Origin: UBA11865 sp041570195
Lineage (GTDB): Bacteria > Chloroflexota > Anaerolineae > Promineifilales > Promineifilaceae
NCBI GenBank assembly: GCA_041570195.1
Contig: JBFFWQ010000013.1
Coordinates: 1-64,000 of the forward strand
Length of the DNA: 64,000 bases
Reading direction: 5' to 3'
Shown: piece after piece, positions 50,854-58,270 of the stretch
Numbering within the stretch: the stretch's first letter is position 1
How the letters are laid out: the number at the start of each line of letters is the position of its first letter
The notes under the pieces: generated by a model
Told to the model about the DNA's origin: nothing
Databases searched by the model: none
Seen by the model: only the letters and a program-made list of their open reading frames with translations
Position numbers and translations under genes: made by a program

Positions 50854-51150
50854 ATGGCCGAGCAATTGCGGATATACACCATCAATCGAGGTGAATTGCG
50901 CAACTTTGCTGACGAGTGGCGGGAAAAGATCCGGCCGCTCAGACTCGATCTAGGCTTCCAGATCGGCGGCGCCTGGCTCGTCGAGGAGACGAACCAATTT
51001 GTCTGGCTGTTGAGCTATGACGGACCGGATAGTTGGGCGGCCAGGGATGCGGCCTATTATTCGTCGCCGCAGCGGCAGGCGATGGAACCCAATCCCGCCC
51101 GCTTGATAGCCAGAGTTGAGGAGTATTTCGTCGAGGACGCAAGTCTGTGA
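50854..51150 (+). CDS. NIPSNAP-family-like small protein
   Basis: This 98-residue protein is a likely dimeric ferredoxin-like (alpha-beta barrel) domain of the NIPSNAP type. LRIYTINRGELRNFADEW opens it. A central GFQIGGAWLVEETNQFVWLL strand pair follows, then the YYSSPQRQAMEPNPA helix. Such domains occur in small enzymes or antibiotic-modifying oxygenase-like proteins, but the role here is unknown. The ATG at 50854 has an AGGAGG site 7 nt upstream, and a TATACT (50824-50829) lies in front. The same frame is open farther upstream but is not coding there. Confidence 0.65.
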   Translation: MAEQLRIYTINRGELRNFADEWREKIRPLRLDLGFQIGGAWLVEETNQFVWLLSYDGPDSWAARDAAYYSSPQRQAMEPNPARLIARVEEYFVEDASL

Positions 51151-51284
51151 AGTCGCGGCGCGTCTGGCTCTGAAGGGGTGGGACGCCGGCATACCGGTTG
51201 CAATTGAGAATTCTCCCTCCCTGATATTTGCGCCGTCTCCAAGGCTGATTCCCCAATTGCCTCAACTCGCTAGCGGGCCGAAGA

Positions 51285-51315
51285 GTGACAAGAGACAGGC
51301 TCGCTATGGTATACT
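51285..51315 (+). promoter_or_regulatory. Candidate promoter of the EAD-membrane protein gene
   Basis: GTGACA (51285-51290, five of six matches to the -35 consensus) and TATACT (51310-51315) with a long 19-nt spacer. The -10 ends 4 nt before the ATG at 51320. Confidence 0.35.
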
Positions 51316-51319
51316 GTTT

Positions 51320-52072
51320 ATGAGTAGTATCGAGCTTGCAGGAGATAAGGGTGAGTCATGCACGACGGGCCATACGACAGTGTGGTCAGGCGGTCCGGCA
51401 TTGAGCGGACTGGGGAAAACTTCCGTGGCTGAGGAAGACGTGCTGTACCTCGGCACTGTAAGACGCCTGATGGTCAAACATTTCGACCAGGAGCAGCTAG
51501 AGACTCTGGCATTTGATCTGGGCATCCCCTGGGGCGAGTTACCGGGCGATGGGCTGGCGGCCAAGTCCCGATCTCTTGTTACCTGCCTTGCAGAGCGTGG
51601 GCGAATCGACCAGCTGGTGGAAATCCTGGCCGAAGAACGGCCGCTGGTCGACTGGCCGGTAGTACCGGACAGCAGGCAACAGATGATGGGCGTCGCGTAT
51701 CTGGCGCCGGCCATTCCCGAGGCGTCGGCGGCGCGTGTTGAGGGGCATGGATCGGCCTCGAATAGCGATAGATCGAGCACGCCCCGTGATTATGATCTGC
51801 CGAACCTCAGGAGTGGGCTGCTCTCGAGTCTAATGACGGGAGCGGGAGTTGGATTCGTCGCCGGCGTCGCCTTCGCGCTCGTCACGTTTATCGTCGCCGG
51901 CATCTTAAAGGACGCAATAACCTACCATACCGGCGTCTGGCCCGATTGGTTTCCAGGACAGATTCCTGACTTTATCCTTTCAGAATGGTGGTTTATCATC
52001 ATCGTTGTTTCGTTTACGGCAGTCGGAGCCATCGTTGGCTCCCGAGGGCCGAGACGCGTTGAACTCTTATAG
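51320..52072 (+). CDS. Effector-associated-domain protein with two C-terminal membrane helices
   Basis: The domain LGTVRRLMVKHFDQEQLETL, then AFDLGIPWGELPGDGLAAKS, RSLVTCLAERGRIDQLVEIL and AEERPLVDWP matches the helical, death-like effector-associated domains (EADs). In bacterial conflict and programmed-death-type systems these tether effectors to sensor or protease/NTPase modules. The family number is not assigned. After a 50-residue linker, two transmembrane helices follow (about GVGFVAGVAFALVTFIVAG and WWFIIIVVSFTAVGAIVG). The start is uncertain: ATG 51320 (250 residues) or GTG 51425 (215 residues, with GGGGA upstream), just before the domain. No matching NTPase or caspase gene is in this window. 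Confidence 0.65.
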   Translation: MSSIELAGDKGESCTTGHTTVWSGGPALSGLGKTSVAEEDVLYLGTVRRLMVKHFDQEQLETLAFDLGIPWGELPGDGLAAKSRSLVTCLAERGRIDQLVEILAEERPLVDWPVVPDSRQQMMGVAYLAPAIPEASAARVEGHGSASNSDRSSTPRDYDLPNLRSGLLSSLMTGAGVGFVAGVAFALVTFIVAGILKDAITYHTGVWPDWFPGQIPDFILSEWWFIIIVVSFTAVGAIVGSRGPRRVELL

Positions 52073-52328
52073 AGTCGTCAAGAACGTCCACTCTCCAGGT
52101 CATGCCCGGACCTCCCGCTTGAGAATAACGTGGCGACCACCGGCAACCCCTGACAAACTTCGCATTGCCTCCGTCCAGACCCTATGTTATCGTGTGCATG
52201 CGTCAAATAGCATGACATAAGGTGTCCATAGAAGACGCCGGTCATCCTTCTGCGCGTGTCTTGCAGTTGACTGCAATTTCAACCACCAGATTTGTGTACA
52301 TCGGCGGATTAAACAAGATCAAGGCGAG

Positions 52329-53228
52329 ATGAAAGCCATGAAGAGATCACTTGGGGTTGCACTCTTGTTCGTGTTGCTTACGTCGATTTCCGTGACGCTC
52401 CGACCTGGAGTAGCCCAATCTGATGATAACTCATCATTGACTGAGCAGACGGGTTATTCAGGCAATCATGAAGATAGACCTTGGGATCGCCTCAACCATC
52501 CGGCTTCCGAGGCGAACAGCCTACCAGTCGCCGCAGCTTTGTATGCCACAGATGGGCATAGTTTGTACTTGATCGACAGGACCACCGGCAGTGAGACGCT
52601 GATTGGCGATCACGGGTCAGAGGGAGCTACCATCAGTGCCCTGGCGTTTGACGACGATGGGATCCTTTATGGCCTAAGTCTGTCATTCGGGTCTCGGCTG
52701 TTTACGATTGATCTTTCCAATGGAAATACAGACGATGTCGGTCCGTTGGACGTGGGTAGTGTGTTTGGGGGCGGACTGGCCTTTGACGCATCAGATCAGC
52801 TGTATGGCGCTACTGTGAGAGACAGCGCAGACAGCCTTGTGAAGATGTTTACTATCGATACAATCACCGGCGCCGCTACGATTCTGGGTCCAGCCTTAGG
52901 TGGCGATCGCATTATCACCGGACTCGCTTCTGACGGCCCGACGCTCTATGCCACCGATAGCGTGAGCAACACTCTGGGCACAGTTGATCCCAGTACAGGC
53001 GCCTATACAGCTATTGGGGATCCAGGCGTAACAACCGGCGGCACGGGTGGGCTGGCGATTGATCCGCTTGGTGGAACACTTTACGCCGCTTTTACAGGCA
53101 TTGACAGTGGCTTCTACACGCTGGATAAAGATACGGGGGCAGCAACGCTAGTGGCCGATAATGGCGCATATTGGGGTTTGGCCTTTGCGCCGCCTCTGCG
53201 TGTATACGTGCCTCTCATAGTTCGCTGA
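52329..53228 (+). CDS. Secreted beta-propeller-like repeat protein
   Basis: A signal peptide (residues about 5-30, cleaved near GVAQS) precedes repeated beta units of the form LYATDGHSLYLIDRTTGSET, ALAFDDDGILYGLS, FTIDLSNGN, LAFDASDQLYGAT and TLGTVDPSTGAYT. These are typical of DUF4394/NHL-like propellers that describe time- or state-series. The protein ends in RVYVPLIVR, a tail seen at the C terminus of many secreted proteins in this bacterial group. AAGGCGAG serves as ribosome binding site. Ligand unknown. Confidence 0.7.
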   Translation: MKAMKRSLGVALLFVLLTSISVTLRPGVAQSDDNSSLTEQTGYSGNHEDRPWDRLNHPASEANSLPVAAALYATDGHSLYLIDRTTGSETLIGDHGSEGATISALAFDDDGILYGLSLSFGSRLFTIDLSNGNTDDVGPLDVGSVFGGGLAFDASDQLYGATVRDSADSLVKMFTIDTITGAATILGPALGGDRIITGLASDGPTLYATDSVSNTLGTVDPSTGAYTAIGDPGVTTGGTGGLAIDPLGGTLYAAFTGIDSGFYTLDKDTGAATLVADNGAYWGLAFAPPLRVYVPLIVR

Positions 53229-53459
53229 TGGGCTGCTAAGAGGCTTGTCGCTGTGAATTACTAGGCTGATAGGATCCCTTCACGCGTCTGGTCTGCCGCA
53301 GCCTGTGGATAGCGATTAGGAATCGCCGGCGTTTCATCCACGGTACTTCTACCTGACACTGCTTCCCTCAAGGCCCTTGAACGGCTAGCCGGCGTGGGGA
53401 CCGACCTCAAGCGCTCGGCCCGCCACGGCGGCAATCGGCTAAAACGCTATACACCGCTG

Positions 53460-53557
53460 GTATCGTTGTCATAGGTGCAATCTCCCAGTCCGTAGGCAAG
53501 CCAAACCCCCTCTGTAAAGGAGAATACTTGCTTGATTGGCTGCTCAGGGAGGCTCGC
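53460..53557 (+). promoter_or_regulatory. Conserved leader upstream of microprotein B
   Basis: This is the counterpart of 48842-48935. It shares GTATC, GTCATAG, CAAT-x-TCCCAG, CCTCTGTAAA and AATAC in the same order and ends in GGGAGG. Confidence 0.5.
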
Positions 53558-53680
53558 GTGTACGAATTCTTTCAGAACATCGCCCTATTATTGTGGATTT
53601 CGTTTGCTATTTCTAGCGTCATGTATTTGGGACTGTTCGCTTACGACAGGTTTATGACGGCCGAAGCTGAAAACGAGTAG
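53558..53680 (+). CDS. Microprotein B: 40-residue single-helix membrane protein
   Basis: The GTG start has a strong GGGAGG site 6 nt upstream. The peptide is MYEFFQNIALLLWISFAISS, then VMYLGLFAYDRFMTAEAENE. It forms one hydrophobic helix with a central L-W-I-S as in microprotein A and an acidic end. The leader is also conserved with A. No family was recognised. Confidence 0.55.
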   Translation: MYEFFQNIALLLWISFAISSVMYLGLFAYDRFMTAEAENE

Positions 53681-53777
53681 AGGACTGCCGAGCCATTGAC
53701 AGGATCGGCATTGTCTGGCTCAATGATTCACACCGATCGTCGTCTAGTTCCTGGGCCAATCTAAAAAGGGGTCTCAT

Positions 53778-53879
53778 ATGATTATCCTTCAAGCATTGGG
53801 CGCCATTCTCTGGATCTTGCTCCTGGCATCGATTGTCGTCTTTGCGGTTGTCACCGCACGAGAGATCGACTCGGAGTAG
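53778..53879 (+). CDS. Microprotein C: 33-residue single-helix membrane protein
   Basis: The ATG follows AAGGGG by 7 nt. The peptide MIILQALGAILWILLLASIV continues VFAVVTAREIDSE, one helix with the same L-W-I core and charged (A/M)RE-type end as A and B. It lies 97 nt behind microprotein B. The upstream region lacks the leader blocks of A and B. Confidence 0.55.
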   Translation: MIILQALGAILWILLLASIVVFAVVTAREIDSE

Positions 53880-53973
53880 CGCGGATTGAATCCTGTACCG
53901 GTCAGCAATACCGGGTTCCGGGGCGCCATTTGACCCGGCGCTAGCGCGCGAGAAGGCGGCTGATGCTGGATTC

Positions 53974-54537
53974 TTGAGCCGTTCTGACTGGCCTGAATTC
54001 GAGCTGCTGGTTAATGACAGCCATAATCCGGGCCAGTTATTCGATGTGTTCGCCGAGCAGTGGCAGGAATACTGTCATCGTCGGCCGTTCCTCGTCGGTT
54101 CTTCTGGTTGCAAGTGGAATCCATCAGTAGCCAATCAGTATCTCGTAGAACAGATCCTCTGGCAACTGCAATATTCGACAAGCAGCGCAGGGCCACGACC
54201 AGAGGCAAGTACCTCTACCATCGAGCGCCGCGACGCTACCGCATGCTTGATGAATAGCATGCAGAAACGCGAGACACTTACCTTTCCCAGGCATTCGACG
54301 ACCAAGCTGGCGCTCTGCTGGTGGGCTTTGACGATCTACAACTGGTGCCGCCCCCACCGGATGCTGCGCAGCAGAGTTAAGCAATATTATGGCCAAAGCA
54401 GGTACGTTGATAGGACACCGGCGATGGCCGTTGACGTGGCCAGAGAGGTCTTCACAGAGGAAATGGTATTAAGGGTGCAGGTCTTCCAGTTTTGCAGTTG
54501 CCAAACAGGCCCATATTCTAGGCATCATCGGAGGTGA
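53974..54537 (+). pseudogene. Degenerate transposase remnant
   Basis: The second half of this frame reads KRETLTFPRHSTTKLALCWW, then TIYNWCRPHRMLR and YGQSRYVDRTPAMAVDVARE with VFTEEM. This matches the end of DDE-type IS transposases (Y-N-(F/W)-x-R-x-H-x-x-L-R, then RTPAMAxGLTD-x-x-WT). Residues 1-75 resemble no transposase, and an alternative frame near 54160-54260 carries transposase-like sequence (GKYLYHRAPRRYRML), so frameshifts are present. No terminal inverted repeats were found. The element is dead. Confidence 0.55.
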
Positions 54538-54719
54538 AAAGGCGCTATTGTACTTTTTCGCGTCTTTATGGGAGATACCCAAATATGGTGATTACAGACC
54601 TTCCTTAGGTGCAGCCGCCAGAATGGCCGGCTCCAGACACAGAAGATAGCGAGGTAACGAGAAGGAGTCGAAGAAAACGAGAAGCAGCGGCCCATTAACG
54701 CGTACAGACTCGTGAGAGA

Positions 54720-54750
54720 ACCTCCCGGAAGTCAACCGCCTCCGGGAGGT
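54720..54750 (-). terminator. Hairpin downstream of the 54773-55897 lipoprotein gene
   Basis: ACCTCCCGGA (54720-54729) is a perfect inverse of TCCGGGAGGT (54741-54750). Read on the minus strand it lies 23 nt after the lipoprotein stop and is followed by TCTCTC, a weak T-rich end. Confidence 0.45.
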
Positions 54751-54772
54751 CCGTTTCATTAGATTCCTGTGC

Positions 54773-55897
54773 TTACCAGAGAAAACTAAAAGAGTCTAGG
54801 ACCAGGTCGTATAGTGCTTGAATTTCGACGTAGGCATCAGCGGCCGGGTCGTCAGGAATGAAGGTGAGCGTATACAAGCGACCGTCACGTACCAGCACCA
54901 CTTGGCGGCTCAGATCCTGCATGGGTACCTGTTCAAACTGGTTGGCCCATACGCCATCCAGCATATAGCCAAATGACCATATCACGTCCGATCCGGGCAG
55001 AGCTGTTTCAACCTCAGACACTTTGTCGGCCGTGACTTCTTCCAGTGATCGGCCGCCAGCATCCTCAACTGTAATGAAAAGGCGGGCGTGAGCGACGTCT
55101 AGTGGGGAACCCACGTAAACGGATGTTTCTGTGCCACCCCCTTCCGTTGTCAGGCTGTCATCGGCCACGTAGCCAACGGGCAGCAGCATACAAAAGCCAT
55201 CTTCAGCATTTGTGAAAAGGATTGTATCTGCGGTCACTTCTGGGCATTCCGGCCCTGCCATCAGCGGCGCCTCCGGCTCTATGCCAATGAATTGGAAGGA
55301 GCTGGTTATCTGGTCAAAAAGCGCTTCGGCTTCTTGACCGACGGCGCCATATTCGTCGCCAATTCGGGCAATCATCAGGTCATACACCTTGTCGTCGTGG
55401 GTCGTAATGACTCGCCGATTTCTGTCCTGACCTGGTAGATGATCCAGTACTGTCGCCGTTTCTTCGCCCAACTCGATTGCTATAAGGGACATCGTGGCCA
55501 AATCCGCCTCAGAGGGGTAGTCAGGAATTACTTCCTGTATAGATCGACCCTCTAGTGCTTCCGAGCGGATAATCGCCATCGGTGCCTCCGTGTTCAGCGG
55601 AGATCGCACGTAAAGCGCCAGTGAACCATCCTGCGTTTGTAGGACATCATAATTGTCCGGGTACAAAAAGCAGATACCTTGGGCGGCGTACATCAATTGA
55701 TGTGTGTCGGCCTCGGGTTGGGGACAATTGGCTACAGACACCTTTTCGGCTTCGGGCGCAGAATCCGTTTCCGCAGGCGTAATCACACTTGGATCGGCAG
55801 GATCGGTAGGATCGGCAGGATCGGCAACGGTGTTGCAAGCTACCAGTACAGAAAGTGCTAGCAACATAAGTACGATCATGTGTAAGTGATATTTCAC
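54773..55897 (-). CDS. Lipoprotein with two tandem related domains
   Basis: This 374-residue lipoprotein has a signal peptide ending LSVLVAC (Cys at about residue 21). A short DPADPTDPADPS spacer follows, encoded by four 9-bp repeats (55791-55826). Two homologous domains of about 150 residues come next. Each begins CP (CPQPEADTHQLMYAAQGICF and CPEVTADTILFTNAEDGFCM). Each continues LYVRSPLNT or VYVGSPLDV, then GRSIQEV or GRSLEEV, and ends in a FDQITSSFQF or YDLVLDSFSF helix. The fold looks like MogI/PsbP-type. The GTG start has AGGTGA upstream. Function unknown. Confidence 0.7.
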   Translation of the reverse strand: MKYHLHMIVLMLLALSVLVACNTVADPADPTDPADPSVITPAETDSAPEAEKVSVANCPQPEADTHQLMYAAQGICFLYPDNYDVLQTQDGSLALYVRSPLNTEAPMAIIRSEALEGRSIQEVIPDYPSEADLATMSLIAIELGEETATVLDHLPGQDRNRRVITTHDDKVYDLMIARIGDEYGAVGQEAEALFDQITSSFQFIGIEPEAPLMAGPECPEVTADTILFTNAEDGFCMLLPVGYVADDSLTTEGGGTETSVYVGSPLDVAHARLFITVEDAGGRSLEEVTADKVSEVETALPGSDVIWSFGYMLDGVWANQFEQVPMQDLSRQVVLVRDGRLYTLTFIPDDPAADAYVEIQALYDLVLDSFSFLW

Positions 55898-56400
55898 GAT
55901 TGTTCACCTCATCTCTTAGGATTTTGTCTGTGGATCACTGTTGAGACGTGACACCATGCATTATTACACTCAACAGGGTCAACTACTCGACACATATTTG
56001 GTGCGACGAAATTTGGGACATGTCGAATTCCCCAATTCGACGCCTTTCTTCGCAGTATAAGAGAGGTGATCGGTCAATTCGTCATACCTTAGACAGACCG
56101 GAACTCCGACAAAAGACGGAGCCAGCACCTAGATGCACCTGGGCACTATGATTCTGCTCCTTCAGCGCAATATCGTTATGAATTGGGTTTGGCGCTGGGT
56201 GAAGAGCCGGCCGAAAGCTACGGTTGGAACTCCTTCAGTGGCAAGGCGACTTATCTCGACCATGCTTTACACAACACAAAATCGCCAAACTTTCGCAGAC
56301 GGTCAATGTAATGCTGTGCATACTGTAACTGAAGTTATTAACTCGGGATCCCCAACTCTGGTGGCATCTGCGGCAAAACGGAGGGTTGACATTGAGCTAA
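55898..56400. other. Intergenic region of about 500 bp with one coding-like fragment
   Basis: Between 56090 and 56310 a plus-strand frame without a start codon reads QYRYELGLALGEEPAESYGW, then NSFSGKATYLDHAL. It looks like a piece of a former gene but is bounded by stops. The rest holds no supported feature. Confidence 0.3.
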
Positions 56401-56637
56401 GTGCGTTCCATTGCCATCGTGGTCCTATGGTGGCTCTCCCTTGCCCTCATCATTTTCACCGTCTTTATGATAATTGAGGAGTTGCGCTACCCAGGGGAGT
56501 ACATTCGAGAGTATGGCAACCAAGGGGAGTATCTAGGGGAATACTCGGTTTATATTGACGGAGCGTTTGTACCAGTGCCGCCTCCCAAACCGGAAGCCGG
56601 ATTGGCATGCCCCCAATATCTGTACCAATCACGATGA
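56401..56637 (+). CDS. Small membrane protein with GEY repeats
   Basis: From GTG 56401 a 78-residue frame encodes one N-terminal helix (VVLWWLSLALIIFTVFMII), then a short tail with repeated GEY units (YPGEYIREYGNQGEYLGEY) and a Pro-rich end (VPVPPPKPE). The helix with its W-L-S-L core and the following EELR recall microproteins A-C. A GGAGG lies 18 nt upstream, which is too far, so the start is uncertain. The end overlaps the start of the decayed gene at 56640. Confidence 0.4.
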   Translation: MRSIAIVVLWWLSLALIIFTVFMIIEELRYPGEYIREYGNQGEYLGEYSVYIDGAFVPVPPPKPEAGLACPQYLYQSR

Positions 56638-56639
56638 GA

Positions 56640-56997
56640 GGGTCGGTGTCACTATTGTCTTGGAACGCCAAAACAAAGACCCTTCGCCGCTCATGGTCAT
56701 GGTCCTGACGGCCGATTATCCCGATCCAGACTCTTTCCTGCGGGTAGCTCCCTTGCTTCGAAACGGCGGTTGGAGACACGCCGAATATAAGCCCTGGTGG
56801 AAGGCGCCCGTCGAGTCACCGATCGGCGCCAGCGGCTGGCCGTGTATCGCCAGGTAGAACCCCTGCTGGTGGAAGAGGCGCCGGTCATTCCGTTTAGTTA
56901 TTGCTAAAGCCATAACCTGATTAAGCCGTGATTCAGGCCCTGGCCCGCCAATACCAACTTCTTCATCCTCAAAGACGTAATCATGGAGGGGCATTGA
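56640..56997 (+). pseudogene. Decayed C-terminal part of an oligopeptide-binding protein (SBP family 5)
   Basis: One frame reads VGVTIVLERQNKDPSPLMVM, then VLTADYPDPDSFLR and WRHAEYK. After a frameshift it continues ALVEGARRVTDRRQRLAVYR, then QVEPLLVEEAPVIPFSYC, a stop, SHNLIKP, a second stop, and FFILKDVIMEGH. This is the classic end of DppA/OppA-type binding proteins (ADYPDPDNFL, VEEAPIIPLYYG...LVKP). Two stops and one frameshift make it non-functional. It is convergent with and slightly overlaps holB. Confidence 0.65.
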
Positions 56998-58015
56998 CGG
57001 AAAGGCGCTGGAGAGCGGGATAAGCCAAGAACAGGTTTTCCATCACTAGGCGGGTGTTGGCGTTACGCTCCAGTTGCCATAGCGCCCGTTCAGCATGGCG
57101 CAGGCCACTGAGAATTGTCTCCGCCGACCAGGTTCGGGCATGAGCATGAAGGCTATCTAGCTGGTCGACGTTGCTGATAGCTTCTGCCTCGGGGCCGGCC
57201 GTGGCGATCAGCGCCAGGTCTCGCCAGTAACCGAGCCAGAGTCGCAACAGGTCGGGCAGTTCCTCGGGTTGACGAGCCAGCCGCTCGGCCGCGGCGAAAC
57301 GGTCGACCCGAGTCAGGCCAAAAATCTCGTGCAACAGCTCCATGTGGGCCGCTCGTTCGTCCAGCAGCGCCGGGTTTTGGGCCAACGTGACCGCCAGGCC
57401 AAGCCGTCCGTCGGCCAGATGGGCCAGGATCCGGGCCTGGGCCGGCTCCACGTCCCAGCGCTCGATCAGGGCTGATTCGATCAACTCGGCCTTCAAAGGC
57501 CGCAAGCTAATGACCCGGCAGCGGGAAGTGATGGTCGGCAGCAGGGTATCGGCCGCGGTGGCGGTCAGGATCAGGACCACGTCGCCTGGCGGCTCCTCCA
57601 ATGTCTTCAAGAAGGCGTTGGCCGCACTTTGGTTGGCCGCTTCAAAACCGTCCACCACAGCGACTTTGATCCGGGCTTCGGCGGCAGTCAGGTTTAGCTC
57701 GCTCTGCAGCTGGCGGATCTGATCGATCTTGAGTGTGACCTTGCCCCGGCCGCTAGATTCACCGGTGACGTTCTTGACGTCAGGATGGCGACCGGCGGCG
57801 ATGAGCATACAGGATCGACAGTGGCCGCAGGGCCTTTCGGCTGGCGCGCCGGCCGTGCAATTCAAGGCCTGGGCGAGAGTGCGGGCCAGGCTGCCTTTGC
57901 CGACCTGGGACGGCCCAGTGATCAAATAGGCGTGGCCAACCCTCTTGTGTTTGATAGCCGCTTGCAGTACCTCGACCGCCCATTCATGGCCGACGATTTT
58001 CTGCCATTCGTTCAT
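56981..58015 (-). CDS. holB: DNA polymerase III delta prime subunit
   Basis: This AAA+ clamp-loader subunit has 344 residues. The modified Walker A is GPSQVGKGSLARTLA (about 34-48). The zinc-binding region includes CGHCRSC. VAVVDGFEAANQSAANAFLK contains Walker B, and LKTLEEPPGDVVLIL and TITSRCRVISLRPL (sensor 1 and SRC motif) follow. The C-terminal collar helices are present. It is probably leaderless: -10 TACAAT ends 6 nt before the ATG and there is no Shine-Dalgarno sequence. Confidence 0.9.
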   Translation of the reverse strand: MNEWQKIVGHEWAVEVLQAAIKHKRVGHAYLITGPSQVGKGSLARTLAQALNCTAGAPAERPCGHCRSCMLIAAGRHPDVKNVTGESSGRGKVTLKIDQIRQLQSELNLTAAEARIKVAVVDGFEAANQSAANAFLKTLEEPPGDVVLILTATAADTLLPTITSRCRVISLRPLKAELIESALIERWDVEPAQARILAHLADGRLGLAVTLAQNPALLDERAAHMELLHEIFGLTRVDRFAAAERLARQPEELPDLLRLWLGYWRDLALIATAGPEAEAISNVDQLDSLHAHARTWSAETILSGLRHAERALWQLERNANTRLVMENLFLAYPALQRLSVNAPP

Positions 58016-58021
58016 GTCGCT

Positions 58022-58050
58022 ATTGTAGAAGTTATTTCGCGCAACGTAAA
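58022..58050 (-). promoter_or_regulatory. Promoter of holB (leaderless)
   Basis: Minus-strand -35 TTTACG (58045-58050), exact 17-nt spacer, -10 TACAAT (58022-58027), 6 nt before the ATG at 58015. Confidence 0.5.
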
Positions 58051-58270
58051 CTCCGGTTACAAGAACGGTGCCAGCTAACGGGGCAGTTCATCAGCGGACA
58101 CCGACCTGCGCGGACCATAGAAGTGGGCAAAGCCGGCATAGTGATTTAGCCAGCTTGGGCGCCGTTGGGGACCGGCCTCATGGGCATCGCGAGGGCCGGA
58201 GTGATGCCGGCGTTGTGGCCGATGTCGAAAAGCAGACCTTCGCTTGGGAGGTCCATCATTGCGCCCGGCT

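Noticed and set aside
58075..58270. Small minus-strand frames behind the methyltransferase (for example one containing LPSEGLLFDIGHNAGI)
   Set aside because: They are short, have no clear start signals and no second copy or homologue to support them.
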